Source: JACKCP01 sp034007295 (GTDB lineage Bacteria; Desulfobacterota; Desulfobacteria; Desulfobacterales; JACKCP01). From it: 64,000 bases of DNA. The DNA lies in assembly GCA_034007295.1 (NCBI GenBank), contig JAVERC010000008.1, positions 1-64,000 of the forward strand, read 5' to 3'. The notes under the pieces were generated by a model. The model ran no database searches. It saw only the letters and a list, made by a program, of their open reading frames with translations, and was not told the DNA's origin. The translations under genes and the position numbers were made by a program. Every line of letters begins with the position of its first letter. Position 1 is the first letter of the stretch. Of the stretch, positions 34,540-43,444 are shown in pieces.

Positions 34540-35886
34540 ATGCAGGTATCAGTGGAAGACCACAGCTCAGTAAAAAAGACCCTCCACATTGAAATATCGG
34601 AAGATGAAGTCAAAAAGGAGATGGACAGTGCATATGCAGATTTACGCAAAAATGTTAAGATAAACGGCTTTAGAACAGGCAAGGCACCTCGCTCAGTTCT
34701 TGAAGCAAAATTTGGCAAGGATGTTAATGAGGATGTGATTTCAACTCTTGTACAAAGAGGTTTTGTCGAAGCAGCACAAGATAATGATTTTGCAATAATT
34801 GGTCAGCCTGAATTTAAAAATGTTGATACTTTTGACGGAAAAAGTGCTTATAAATTTGATATAGTAATTAATGTAAAACCTGAGATTAAAGATATTGATT
34901 TTAAGGGTCTTGAACTTAAAAAGCCAAAATATGAATTTAGTGAAGAAGAAGTAGATATGCAGCTTGAAATGCTTCGGAGAAACCTGGCAAAAAAAGTTCC
35001 TGTTACAGACGACAGAGAATCTGCTGAGGGTGATCTTGTAGAAGTTAATGTAAATGGGAAAATTGATGGAGAAGTTGCAGCACCTTTTGACGGTATATCA
35101 GGCAGAAGGTACAGGCTTGGCAATAAACTTTTTTCAGAAGGGTTTGATAAGGAAGTCACTGGCATGAAAACAGGTCAATCAAAAAGTTTTGATGTTGTTT
35201 TCCCAGAAGATTATCATACAGATGCAGTTAAAGGCAAAACTGTTTCAATGGATGTTGAACTGGTATCTATTCTTGAAGAGGAGCTTCCTGATCTAGATGA
35301 TAATTTTGCAAAAGATTTAGGTAATTTTAATACTCTTGAAGATATTAAAAATGAAATAAGATCAAATCTTAAGCAGGGTTATGAAAAAAGAAGTGAGCAG
35401 GAACTAAACGAGCAGGTTTTTGATCAACTAATAAAAAAAGTTGAGTTTGAACTTCCTGAAATGCTTGTTAATATGGAGCTTGAACAGATAATAAATGAAG
35501 CAGAAAGATCTTTTCAGGCAAATGGAACTAGTCTTGAGCAGATAGGCAAGACAAGGGACAGTTTAAGAGAAGATTATAAGGGAGTTGCAGAAGATCAGGT
35601 AAGAAGACATCTTATTCTTGATGCTGTTGTGAATCAGGAAAATCTTCAGATATCAGATCAGGAATTAGAAGAAGGTTTTGAGGATCTAGCATCCAATTTT
35701 AACCAGTCCGCAGATTTTATAAGGGGTTTTTACAATGAGAATCCTGATAAACTTGATCTTTTTAAGCATACCCTTCTTGAAAAAAAGGCTCTTAAACTTA
35801 TAATTGAGAGTAACGACGTTTCTGAGTATCTACCTTCTGAATCACAAGAAGGTAAAGAAGCAGAAGAAAATGTTTCTGAAGAATAA
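34540..35886 (+). CDS. tig: Trigger factor
   Basis: 448-aa ribosome-associated chaperone and peptidyl-prolyl isomerase. The N-terminal ribosome-binding signature is seen as NGFRTGKAPRSVLEAKFG (about residues 45-62). A central FKBP-type PPIase domain follows (EGDLVEVNVNGKIDGE, FDVVFPEDYHTDAVKGK), then the helical C-terminal cradle. AAGGAAGGAAG precedes the ATG. It leads the conserved run tig-clpP-clpX with lon, putting nascent-chain folding and degradation together. Confidence 0.96.
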   Translation: MQVSVEDHSSVKKTLHIEISEDEVKKEMDSAYADLRKNVKINGFRTGKAPRSVLEAKFGKDVNEDVISTLVQRGFVEAAQDNDFAIIGQPEFKNVDTFDGKSAYKFDIVINVKPEIKDIDFKGLELKKPKYEFSEEEVDMQLEMLRRNLAKKVPVTDDRESAEGDLVEVNVNGKIDGEVAAPFDGISGRRYRLGNKLFSEGFDKEVTGMKTGQSKSFDVVFPEDYHTDAVKGKTVSMDVELVSILEEELPDLDDNFAKDLGNFNTLEDIKNEIRSNLKQGYEKRSEQELNEQVFDQLIKKVEFELPEMLVNMELEQIINEAERSFQANGTSLEQIGKTRDSLREDYKGVAEDQVRRHLILDAVVNQENLQISDQELEEGFEDLASNFNQSADFIRGFYNENPDKLDLFKHTLLEKKALKLIIESNDVSEYLPSESQEGKEAEENVSEE

Positions 35887-35907
35887 TTTAATCAAGGAGG
35901 CTTTATT

Positions 35908-36522
35908 GTGCCATTGATACCTATGGTGGTTGAGCAGAGCAGCAGGGGAGAACGTGCGTATGATATTTATTCACGCCTTTTAAAGGACAGGATAATTTTT
36001 CTTGGTTCTGCAATAAATGAAGAAGTAGCTAATCTGGTTGTAGCTCAGCTTCTTTTTCTTGAGTCTGAAGATCCTGAAAAAGAAATAAATATTTATATTA
36101 ATTCACCCGGAGGAATGGTTACTGCCGGTATGGCAATTTATGATACAATGCAGTATATTAAACCTGACGTGGTAACTGTATGTGTTGGGCAGGCAGCAAG
36201 TATGGGTGCTTTGCTTTTAGCAGCAGGTGCAGCCGGAAAAAGATATGCCCTGCCTAACTCAAGAATTATGATTCATCAACCTCTTGGAGGAGCTCAGGGC
36301 CAGGCTTCGGATATAAGGATTCAGGCTGAAGAAATCATAAGAATAAAACAAAAGCTCAATGAAATTCTGGCTCATCACACAGGTCAGGCATTAGAACAGG
36401 TCGAAGTAGATACTGACCGTGATAAGTTCATGGGAGCAAAGGAAGCAAAGGCATACGGTCTGATAGATCATGTGGTGGCAAACAGGGATGATATTTCCGC
36501 CATAGCCGAAGCAAAGGAGTAA
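35908..36522 (+). CDS. clpP: ATP-dependent Clp protease proteolytic subunit
   Basis: 204-aa serine protease subunit forming the tetradecameric ClpP chamber. Catalytic Ser in VGQAASMGALLL, His in IMIHQPLGG, Asp in the TDRDKFM region. It starts with GTG at 35908 behind AAGGAGG, 21 bp after tig. clpX begins 2 bp after its stop, so the ATPase and protease are coupled. Confidence 0.97.
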   Translation: MPLIPMVVEQSSRGERAYDIYSRLLKDRIIFLGSAINEEVANLVVAQLLFLESEDPEKEINIYINSPGGMVTAGMAIYDTMQYIKPDVVTVCVGQAASMGALLLAAGAAGKRYALPNSRIMIHQPLGGAQGQASDIRIQAEEIIRIKQKLNEILAHHTGQALEQVEVDTDRDKFMGAKEAKAYGLIDHVVANRDDISAIAEAKE

Positions 36523-36524
36523 AT

Positions 36525-37781
36525 ATGACAGACCTAAGCGATAATAATGAAAGGCTTTTTTGTTCATTTTGCGGAAAAAGTCAGAAGGAAGTGAAAAAGC
36601 TCATTGCAGGTCCTGCTGTATACATTTGTGATGAATGTGTTCAGCTTTGCAGTGAAATTATAGAAGAAGACGGTATCAAAGATGATGAGGAAAATTCCAA
36701 AAACCGCTATCTTCTTACTCCTAAAGAAATAACTGAGAAGCTTAATGAGTACGTTATAGAACAGGAAAATGCCAAAAAAATTCTTTCTGTGGCAGTAAGA
36801 AACCATTATAAAAGAATTGAAACAGCTGATCAATCTGATGATGATGTCGAAATTCAGAAAAGCAATATCCTTTTAATAGGTCCTACTGGCTGTGGTAAAA
36901 CACTCCTTGCTCAAACTCTTGCAAGATTTCTTGATGTTCCGTTTACGATTGCTGATGCTACAACTCTTACAGAAGCAGGTTATGTTGGCGAAGATGTTGA
37001 AAATATAATTTTGTCGCTTCTTCAAAATGCAGACTATGATGTTGAAAGAGCTGAAAAAGGGATAATCTATATTGATGAAATTGACAAAATTTCACAAAAA
37101 TCTGACAATCCCTCAATAACAAGGGATGTTTCAGGCGAGGGTGTTCAACAAGCTCTTTTAAAAATTATTGAAGGAACAATTGCAAGTGTACCTCCCAAAG
37201 GAGGTCGCAAGCATCCACAGCAGGATTTTGTTAAAGTTGATACCTCAAATATTCTTGTTATCTGCGGCGGTACTTTTAATGGTCTTGAAAAAATAGTTCA
37301 ACAGAGAATTTCAAGCAAATCTATGGGGTTTGGTGCAACAATTGCTGGTGCTGACAAAAAAGAAAAAAATGAGCTGCTCCAGATGGTCCAGGTTGAAGAT
37401 CTGGTAAGATTTGGACTTATTCCTGAATTTCTGGGAAGGCTTCCGGTACTTGCAACCCTAGGAGAGCTTTCTGAAGAATCTCTTGTTAAAATTCTTACTG
37501 AGCCAAAAAATGCTCTTATTAAACAATTTCAAAAACTTTTTGCTTACGAAGGTGTAACTCTTAGATTTACTGATTCAGCTTTAAAAGCAGTTGCAAGCGA
37601 AGCTGTCAGAAGAAAATCAGGTGCTAGAGGCCTAAGAGCCATACTCGAAAATATAATGCTTGATATCATGTATGAAATACCTTCGCTTGACAATGTCAAG
37701 GAGTGCATCATAGGCGAAGAGGTCGTCCTTAAAGGGGAAGAACCTATACTAATCTATGAGCCGTCTAAAAAGCAGGCATAA
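36525..37781 (+). CDS. clpX: Clp protease ATP-binding subunit ClpX
   Basis: 418-aa AAA+ unfoldase. The N-terminal C4 zinc domain (CSFCGK...ICDECVQLC) recognises substrates and adaptors. Walker A is GPTGCGKT, Walker B IIYIDEIDKI, and the pore loop GYVGEDVE follows. RRKSGARGLRAILEN is the sensor-2 region, and a ClpP-contacting loop (a variant of IGF) is expected. It is the third gene of the tig-clpP-clpX operon, with a terminator after it. Confidence 0.97.
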   Translation: MTDLSDNNERLFCSFCGKSQKEVKKLIAGPAVYICDECVQLCSEIIEEDGIKDDEENSKNRYLLTPKEITEKLNEYVIEQENAKKILSVAVRNHYKRIETADQSDDDVEIQKSNILLIGPTGCGKTLLAQTLARFLDVPFTIADATTLTEAGYVGEDVENIILSLLQNADYDVERAEKGIIYIDEIDKISQKSDNPSITRDVSGEGVQQALLKIIEGTIASVPPKGGRKHPQQDFVKVDTSNILVICGGTFNGLEKIVQQRISSKSMGFGATIAGADKKEKNELLQMVQVEDLVRFGLIPEFLGRLPVLATLGELSEESLVKILTEPKNALIKQFQKLFAYEGVTLRFTDSALKAVASEAVRRKSGARGLRAILENIMLDIMYEIPSLDNVKECIIGEEVVLKGEEPILIYEPSKKQA

Positions 37782-37800
37782 GTTTAAATTTTTCCAAATT

Positions 37801-37838
37801 AAGGGTTTTGGCTTTATCAATTGCCAGACCCTTTTTTT
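37801..37838 (+). terminator. Terminator after clpX
   Basis: AAGGGTTTTGGC / GCCAGACCCTT stem (with small mismatch) and T7 run, 20 bp past the clpX stop. Confidence 0.85.
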
Positions 37839-37897
37839 ATGGCTCTAAACTTTAAAAAATTTTTTATTCAAACCTAAAATATGGATTTCTAACAGAA

Positions 37898-40255
37898 ATG
37901 ATAAGTTTTTCAAAGCTGTTCAAATCGGGAGTAAATGATTCGGGTCTTCTTATTCTTCCTGTTTTGCCTTTAAGGGATACTGTTGTGTTTCCAGGGATGG
38001 TAGCTCCATTATTTGTGGGGAGAAAAAAATCAATTGAAGCTTTATCTAAGGCAATGGAAACTTCAAGAAGTATTTTTTTAGCTTCACAGCAAAATCCTAA
38101 GGCAGACGAACCTGATGTTGATGAGTTTTTTAGAACAGGAGTTGTAGGTAAAGTCCTCCAGCTTTTGAAACTGCCTGATAACAGCGTGAAAGTTCTTGTT
38201 GAGGGGCAAATAAGGGCAGAGGCTGTAAATTATATTGAAGAAGAACTTAATCTAAATGCAGAACTTGTTCAGATAGTAGAAGAAAACCCACAAGAATCAG
38301 AGTTTGAAGCAATAAAACGCCAAATTATTACAAATCTTTTGGATTATTCTGCTTATAATAAAAAAATTTCAAAAGAAATTATTGAAAGTGTTTCAAAATT
38401 AGATACTCCATTTGGTTTTTCAGACGTTTTATCCTCAAAGTTTCCGCTAAAATTAGAAGATAAACACATTCTTCTCCAGGAAAGAAATTCAGCAAATAGA
38501 CTTTATTTTCTTTTAGATTATATTGCAAAGGAACTTGAAGTCGCAAAAGTTGAGGAAAAAATTAAGGGCAGAGTAAAAAAGCAAATAGAAAAAACTCAGA
38601 AGAATTTTTATTTAAATGAGCAGATTCGAGCCATTAAAAAAGAAATGGGAACTGGAGACGATTCTAATGAAGAGTTAGCAGAGCTTAAAAAAAGAATCGA
38701 AGATAAAAATCTTCCAGAAGAAGTCAAGTCCAAAGTAGAAAAGGAGTTAAAGAAATTCAGCCTCATGTCTCCTATGTCAGCAGAGGCCAATATTGTAAGG
38801 AATTACATTGACTGGATACTTGAAATTCCCTGGCTTGAAAAATCAGAAATAAATAATGATTTAAAAGAAGCTGAAGCAATTCTTGAGCAGGATCATTTTG
38901 GGCTTGAGGAGCCAAAGGAAAGAATCTTGGAGTATTTGGCAGTCCAGGGGCTCTCCAAATTTTCCAAGGGGCCTATTTTATGTTTTGTAGGTCCTCCAGG
39001 TGTTGGTAAAACTTCTCTTGCAAAATCCATAGCCCGTGCAACAGGCCGTGAATATGTAAGGATTTCTCTTGGAGGAGTAAGAGATGAAGCTGAAATAAGA
39101 GGGCATAGAAGAACTTATGTTGGTGCAATGCCAGGAAAAATTATTCAGGCAATGAAAAAGTCTGGAAAAAACAATCCTCTTATTTGTCTTGATGAAGTTG
39201 ATAAAATGAGCATGGATTTCAGGGGTGATCCGTCATCAGCTCTTTTGGAAGTACTTGATCCTGAGCAGAATTTTTCTTTTAACGACCACTACCTTGATCT
39301 TGACTATGATTTGTCTCAGGTATTTTTTCTTACTACTGCAAATTTTTTAAATGATATCCCTGTACCTCTTCAGGATAGAATGGAAATAATTCAGATTTCA
39401 GGATATACAGAACTGGAAAAGCTTGAAATTGCAAAAAAGCACCTTGTTTCAAAACAAGCAGAAATAAATGGATTTTCAGATGATGAAATAACCCTTAGTG
39501 ATAATGCACTTATGATGCTCATAAGAAATTATACTCGAGAAGCAGGTGTAAGGAATCTTGAAAGAAAAATAGCCGGAGTATTAAGGAAAACAGCAAAAAT
39601 CAAGCGTCTTGAAGATAAAAAACCTCCTTTTAATGTTACAAAAAACACTATAAAAAAGTATTTTGGGCCTGAAAAGTTTACCTATTCTCTTGCTGAAAAA
39701 CTTGATCTTATTGGAGTTGCTACAGGGCTTGCATGGACCCAGGCAGGTGGAGACATATTATTGATAGAAACAGCTGTAATGCCAGGTAAGGGAAATGTAA
39801 CAGTTACAGGTAAACTTGGAGATGTGATGCAGGAATCTGCTAAGGCTGCAATGAGTTATGCAAGATCAAAAAGTGAAAGACTTGGAGTTAAGGCAGAATT
39901 TTATTCTGAAAACGATATTCATATTCATGTTCCTGAAGGTGCAACACCAAAAGACGGCCCTTCTGCTGGGATAACAATCTGTACATCAATTATTTCAGCC
40001 ATTACAGGAAATCCTGTAAAAAGAGAGGTAGGAATGACAGGTGAAATCACTTTAAGGGGAAGAGTCCTTCCAATAGGCGGCTTAAGAGAAAAGTCTATAG
40101 CTGCTCACAGAAGTGGAATAAAAAGAATTATTTTTCCTAAAGATAATGAAAAAGATTTAAAAGATATTCCAAAGAGTGTTTTATCTTCAATAGAATTTGT
40201 TTCAGTTTCACATATGGATGAAGTGTTAAAATATGCTTTAGCAGATAGAATATGA
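37898..40255 (+). CDS. lon: Lon protease (LonA)
   Basis: 785-aa ATP-dependent protease. The LON substrate-binding N-domain (LPVLPLRDTVVFPGMVAPLFVG) is followed by a long coiled coil (KGRVKKQIEKTQKNFYLNEQIRAIKKEMG). The AAA+ module has Walker A GPPGVGKTS and Walker B ICLDEVDKM, and the C-terminal protease domain carries catalytic Ser in KDGPSAGI and Lys about 43 residues later. It has its own unit after the clpX terminator. The ATG at 37898 has only a weak ribosome site. Confidence 0.96.
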   Translation: MISFSKLFKSGVNDSGLLILPVLPLRDTVVFPGMVAPLFVGRKKSIEALSKAMETSRSIFLASQQNPKADEPDVDEFFRTGVVGKVLQLLKLPDNSVKVLVEGQIRAEAVNYIEEELNLNAELVQIVEENPQESEFEAIKRQIITNLLDYSAYNKKISKEIIESVSKLDTPFGFSDVLSSKFPLKLEDKHILLQERNSANRLYFLLDYIAKELEVAKVEEKIKGRVKKQIEKTQKNFYLNEQIRAIKKEMGTGDDSNEELAELKKRIEDKNLPEEVKSKVEKELKKFSLMSPMSAEANIVRNYIDWILEIPWLEKSEINNDLKEAEAILEQDHFGLEEPKERILEYLAVQGLSKFSKGPILCFVGPPGVGKTSLAKSIARATGREYVRISLGGVRDEAEIRGHRRTYVGAMPGKIIQAMKKSGKNNPLICLDEVDKMSMDFRGDPSSALLEVLDPEQNFSFNDHYLDLDYDLSQVFFLTTANFLNDIPVPLQDRMEIIQISGYTELEKLEIAKKHLVSKQAEINGFSDDEITLSDNALMMLIRNYTREAGVRNLERKIAGVLRKTAKIKRLEDKKPPFNVTKNTIKKYFGPEKFTYSLAEKLDLIGVATGLAWTQAGGDILLIETAVMPGKGNVTVTGKLGDVMQESAKAAMSYARSKSERLGVKAEFYSENDIHIHVPEGATPKDGPSAGITICTSIISAITGNPVKREVGMTGEITLRGRVLPIGGLREKSIAAHRSGIKRIIFPKDNEKDLKDIPKSVLSSIEFVSVSHMDEVLKYALADRI

Positions 40256-40266
40256 AATAAGTTTTT

Positions 40267-40440
40267 TATAGTTTGTATATTAATTTTTGAATCTGACGCC
40301 TAAGTGGACACAAAAGACCGTTTTTGCTTAGCAGCTATTTAAATTTCAAATAAATAAATACTCTAAAGGTTAAATTTTTTACTTGGATAGGGCCAAAAAA
40401 AATCAAGTTTTGGGTAAGCTGCTAATCAGCTAAAAATTGA
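40267..40440. repeat. Degenerate family A sequences upstream of the first tRNA cassette
   Basis: The stretch carries rearranged family A pieces: TTTGAATCTGACG, GACCGTTTTTGCTTAGCAGCTA and CTAAAGGTTAAATTTTTTAC. It is too scrambled to define ends. Together with tRNA genes and copy A3 it occupies the 1-kb gap after lon. Confidence 0.5.
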
Positions 40441-40464
40441 ATTAGAAAAAAATAAAAATTTATA

Positions 40465-40493
40465 TTGACTTATTTTTTAAACAAGCGTAAATA
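40465..40493 (+). promoter_or_regulatory. Promoter of first tRNA-Val/Asp cassette
   Basis: TTGACT (40465-40470), 17-bp spacer, TAAATA (40488-40493), about 19 bp before the tRNA-Val gene. Confidence 0.65.
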
Positions 40494-40511
40494 TACTTTC
40501 GTTTGTCTGAC

Positions 40512-40587
40512 GGGCGAATAGCTCAGTTGGGAGAGCATCGGCCTTACAAGCCGAGGGTCACAGGTTCGAGCCCTGTTTCGCCCACCA
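40512..40587 (+). tRNA. tRNA-Val (anticodon TAC), copy 1
   Basis: 76 nt: acceptor GGGCGAA / TTCGCCC, D-arm GCTC..GAGC, anticodon TAC in CCTTACAAG, T-arm ACAGGTTCGAGCCCTGT, encoded CCA. Confidence 0.98.
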
Positions 40588-40607
40588 TCAGATAAGCCTT
40601 TTTAAGC

Positions 40608-40684
40608 GGGGGCGTAGTTCAGCTGGTTAGAACGCCGGCCTGTCACGCCGGAGGTCGCGAGTTCGAGTCTCGTCGCTCCCGCCA
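40608..40684 (+). tRNA. tRNA-Asp (anticodon GTC), copy 1
   Basis: 77 nt: acceptor GGGGGCG / CGCTCCC (one G-T), anticodon GTC in CCTGTCACG, T-loop GTTCGAGTC, encoded CCA. Confidence 0.98.
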
Positions 40685-40695
40685 CATAAGACATC

Positions 40696-40728
40696 AAGCC
40701 TTTAAGCATTCCTTAAAGGCTTTTTTTT
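40696..40728 (+). terminator. Terminator of first tRNA cassette
   Basis: Stem AAGCCTTTAAG / CTTAAAGGCTT, 5-nt loop, T8 run. Confidence 0.92.
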
Positions 40729-40740
40729 ATCCATACGAAC

Positions 40741-40850
40741 GTCAGATTTAGATTTAATATCTAAAAGACTTAATGCATCTAAAGGTTAAATTTTCATCTT
40801 TCTTGAAGTGAACAAAAAATTCTCGTTTCGGCCGATCAATAATAATATTT
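40741..40850 (+). repeat. Family A repeat, partial copy A3
   Basis: Lacks the left end. It retains GTCAGATTTAGATTTAAT, CATCTAAAGGTTAAATTTTCATCTTTCTTGAA and the right end TCTCGTTTCGGCCGATCAATAA. Confidence 0.7.
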
Positions 40851-40885
40851 TTGTTAGAAAATTTAAAAAATTAAAATAATAGTTG

Positions 40886-40914
40886 TTGACTTTTAATTTA
40901 AATAATCATAAAAG
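40886..40914 (+). promoter_or_regulatory. Promoter of second tRNA-Val/Asp cassette
   Basis: TTGACT (40886-40891), 17-bp spacer, TAAAAG (40909-40914), at the same distance from tRNA-Val as in the first cassette. Confidence 0.6.
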
Positions 40915-40932
40915 AAATTCGTTGATTTGAAC

Positions 40933-41008
40933 GGGCGAATAGCTCAGTTGGGAGAGCATCGGCCTTACAAGCCGAGGGTCACAGGTTCGAGCCCTGTTTC
41001 GCCCACCA
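40933..41008 (+). tRNA. tRNA-Val (anticodon TAC), copy 2
   Basis: Identical in sequence to copy 1 at 40512-40587, including encoded CCA. Confidence 0.98.
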
Positions 41009-41030
41009 CCAAATCAATCTTTAAATAAGC

Positions 41031-41107
41031 GGGGGCGTAGTTCAGCTGGTTAGAACGCCGGCCTGTCACGCCGGAGGTCGCGAGTTCGAGTCTCGTCGCT
41101 CCCGCCA
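41031..41107 (+). tRNA. tRNA-Asp (anticodon GTC), copy 2
   Basis: Identical in sequence to copy 1 at 40608-40684, including encoded CCA. Confidence 0.98.
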
Positions 41108-41117
41108 ATTAAGACAT

Positions 41118-41151
41118 AAAGCCTTTAAGGATTACCTTAAAGGCTTTTTTT
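41118..41151 (+). terminator. Terminator of second tRNA cassette
   Basis: Stem AAAGCCTTTAAGG / CCTTAAAGGCTTT with an ATTA loop and T run. It is homologous to the first cassette terminator. Confidence 0.92.
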
Positions 41152-41249
41152 ATTTTTTAAGTATGCATTTTTTTTAAACATGGTATAGTTTTAGTAATTT
41201 ACTAAAAAAATTATATTTTTAAAAAAGTGTATATTGAAAGGAGGTCAAA

Positions 41250-41756
41250 ATGTTTAGGCCTGTTAAGAAAATACTATATGCAACAGATTTATCAGAAGCT
41301 GCAAGAGAAGCAATGAAATATGCAATTAGTCTTTCCAGCCAGTACGGAGCACATATGACAACTATTCATGTTGTTCCAAATGTATTTGAAGAGCTTTCTT
41401 TAAGTACAGGTGTAGAAATGGAACTTTATTTTGGATTTGATAAATGGAAAGAAATGGAAACAGAAAGATTCGAGAATGCAAAAAGGGCTGTAAAAGAAAG
41501 AATTGACCAGACATCAAAGGAAATGGAGCCCTATATAAAAAATACCGATAATATTTCTTTTTCAGATATTATTGTAAAAATTGGCCATCCTGTAACAGAA
41601 ATTCTTAAAACGGCTGACGAGGAAGAAGCTGATTTGTTAGTTATGGCAACCCACGGCCATGGACGGATTGAAGAACTTTTGGTTGGAAGTGTTTCAAGAG
41701 GAGTGTTAAGGAAATCAAAAATTCCAGTTGTTTTAGTACCTTTAAAAAAAGCTTAA
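41250..41756 (+). CDS. Universal stress protein UspA family
   Basis: 168-aa single-domain Usp. It begins PVKKILYATDLSEAAREAM and ends MATHGHGRIEELLVGSVSRGVLRKSKIPVVLV, the G-2x-G-9x-G(S/T) ATP-binding pattern being GHGRIEELLVGSVS-like. Cytosolic, stress-related; relatives bind ATP. AAAGGAGG precedes the ATG. Single-gene unit. Confidence 0.9.
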   Translation: MFRPVKKILYATDLSEAAREAMKYAISLSSQYGAHMTTIHVVPNVFEELSLSTGVEMELYFGFDKWKEMETERFENAKRAVKERIDQTSKEMEPYIKNTDNISFSDIIVKIGHPVTEILKTADEEEADLLVMATHGHGRIEELLVGSVSRGVLRKSKIPVVLVPLKKA

Positions 41757-41789
41757 GATCTAAGAGTAAAGTTTATTTTTTGAATTAAA

Positions 41790-41935
41790 TAGTGATTGGC
41801 TGAAAACTAAGATTATTCGTTCAGTTAAATGAAATAGAAAAATTTAACCTTTAGGATACACTGGGTTTTTTAGGATTAGATTTTGAATCTGACGTATAAA
41901 TGGACAAAAAAAGTCCATTTCGTTCAGCCGCTAAA
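41790..41935 (-). repeat. Family A repeat, copy A4
   Basis: About 146 bp running AGTGATTGGCTGAAAAC ... AATTTAACCTTTAGGATAC ... TTTTGAATCTGACG ... CGTTCAGCCGCTAA, i.e. the family in reverse orientation. It lies just after the Usp gene. The rest of the 444-bp gap to 42200 holds parts of families B and A listed separately. Confidence 0.85.
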
Positions 41936-42004
41936 TAGCATCAGGCATATTATTTATAAAGTCTGGTGCTATTGGTATTTAATGGCTAAATAAAAAATTA
42001 TTTT

Positions 42005-42044
42005 AACCTGAATTGAGCGTTTCATATTTTAAATTTAATGAATG
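42005..42044 (+). repeat. Family B end fragment
   Basis: ACCTGAATTGAGCGTTTCAT ATTTTAAATTTAATGAATGA-type left end of family B; the rest of the element is not recognisable. Confidence 0.6.
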
Positions 42045-42124
42045 ATGTCTATTCATATCTTAAAATAAAATTGTTTTGTACTTGAAACAACTTGAAAATA
42101 TAGTATTGTAAAATTTTTAAATAA

Positions 42125-42167
42125 TTAGTGACTGATTAAAAATTAGAATTTTCGTTCAGTCGCTAAT
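42125..42167 (-). repeat. Minimal family A element (both ends only)
   Basis: 43 bp consisting of TTAGTGACTGATT and TTCGTTCAGTCGCTAA joined by a short AT-rich core. This is the two family A ends with the interior deleted. Confidence 0.6.
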
Positions 42168-42200
42168 TGAGCAATTATTATATTTAACTCAGGTTTAAAA

Positions 42201-42821
42201 ATGAATTTCAATCCTAAGTGTTCTGCATGTCCGTTTGAAAAAAATGAAAGACTTTGTTCCTCAGGTAAAAAATTCCCCAAAGATTGTCCGACAAAGCATT
42301 TCGAAAAATACAGGGAAGATATTAAACAAAAATATCTAGATCCAGAAATTGAAAAAATTTATAAAGTTTCTTCTGATATTAAAGGTCCTAGAAAAACAAG
42401 GATTGAAGAAACTCTCTATGTCGCAGAAAAAATGGGTTATAGAAAAATTGGGATTGCATTTTGTGCCGGATTAAAAAAAGAGGCTGAGCTTATACAAAAT
42501 CTTTTTGAAGAAAGAGGCTTTATTGTTAGTTCTGTTATTTGTTCGTGCGGGAATTTAAAAAAATCTGAGTTCATTAATGAAGCAAATGACACAAACGATA
42601 AAACTTTTTGTAATCCATATCTTCAGGCCGCTGCATTAAATAAGGCAGAAACTGAATGGAATATTGTTGTTGGCCTTTGTGTTGGACATGATTCGATTTT
42701 TATGAAATACAGTAATGCCATGTGTAGTGTATTTGCTGCAAAGGATAAGGTTGCAGCCCATAATCCCCTTGGACCTTTGTATACATTGGATACGTATTAT
42801 AGTTTTTTAAAGAAAAAATAA
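42201..42821 (+). CDS. DUF1847 metal-binding-type protein
   Basis: 206-aa cytosolic protein with many cysteines. N-terminal CSACPFEKNERLC...CP, central FCAGLKKEAE, CSCGNLKK, FCNPYLQA and GLCVGHDSIF match the DUF1847 family. The function of the family is unproven; the Cys pattern suggests a zinc or Fe-S site. It is followed 11 bp later by the YfaZ-like gene, so they may be cotranscribed without an obvious functional tie. Confidence 0.85.
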   Translation: MNFNPKCSACPFEKNERLCSSGKKFPKDCPTKHFEKYREDIKQKYLDPEIEKIYKVSSDIKGPRKTRIEETLYVAEKMGYRKIGIAFCAGLKKEAELIQNLFEERGFIVSSVICSCGNLKKSEFINEANDTNDKTFCNPYLQAAALNKAETEWNIVVGLCVGHDSIFMKYSNAMCSVFAAKDKVAAHNPLGPLYTLDTYYSFLKKK

Positions 42822-42832
42822 GGAGATACAAA

Positions 42833-43429
42833 ATGAAAAAGATTTGTTTGTTTTTTTTATTTACAATTATTTTTGGTGCTAGTGCAAATGCAATGAATAT
42901 TGAAGCTTTTCTTTATGCAAATAATTCTACAGTTGATGGTCGTCTTGCATATCTAGATAAAATTGATTATGGATATATGGAAGCAGGAATTGAAGGAACA
43001 TATAAATCAGATGAATTTAAGCTTTTTAGTCTTGATCTAGGAGTAAAAAGCGATGATTTTATGCCAGGGACAAGGTATAAACTTGGCTTTAGAGGTGTTT
43101 ATGCTGATGCAGAAAAAAATTCTGATTTTTCAAGCCAGCTTGCTTCTGTTTGTTTTCTTTTAGGTATTGATTTTGATCTTCCTTCAAAAGTTAATCCTAC
43201 AAATATACCAGTCTCTTTTGGGGCTGAAGCCTCATTTTCTCCAGAGCCTTTGACCTGGGATGATGGAGAAGACTATTTTGAGGGAAGAGTAAACATGAAT
43301 TTTCATATAATGGGTAATGCTGCAATCATTCTTGAATACAGATATATAAAAGCTGATTTTGAAGAAAACGGTTATGAATGGGATAAAGAAGACCATAATT
43401 TCCTTTTTGGATATAAGATAAGATTTTAG
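42833..43429 (+). CDS. YfaZ-like outer-membrane protein
   Basis: 198-aa protein with an N-terminal signal peptide (LFFLFTIIFGASANA). The alternating aromatic/hydrophobic strands suit a small beta-barrel, ending in a C-terminal aromatic residue (FLFGYKIRF), the usual outer-membrane insertion signal. Sequence pattern resembles YfaZ-family proteins; this is moderate confidence. AAGGAG precedes the ATG. Confidence 0.65.
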   Translation: MKKICLFFLFTIIFGASANAMNIEAFLYANNSTVDGRLAYLDKIDYGYMEAGIEGTYKSDEFKLFSLDLGVKSDDFMPGTRYKLGFRGVYADAEKNSDFSSQLASVCFLLGIDFDLPSKVNPTNIPVSFGAEASFSPEPLTWDDGEDYFEGRVNMNFHIMGNAAIILEYRYIKADFEENGYEWDKEDHNFLFGYKIRF

Positions 43430-43444
43430 TTAGAATGGAGTGAT

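Noticed and set aside
40440..41151. Possible CRISPR-like direct repeat from the two identical 76-77 bp units
   Set aside because: The repeated units are tRNA-Val and tRNA-Asp genes with promoters and terminators; only two copies, no spacer pattern or cas genes.
42833..43429. Lipoprotein call for the YfaZ-like protein
   Set aside because: The signal region lacks a Cys at the cleavage site; a C-terminal Phe after alternating strands fits a barrel better.
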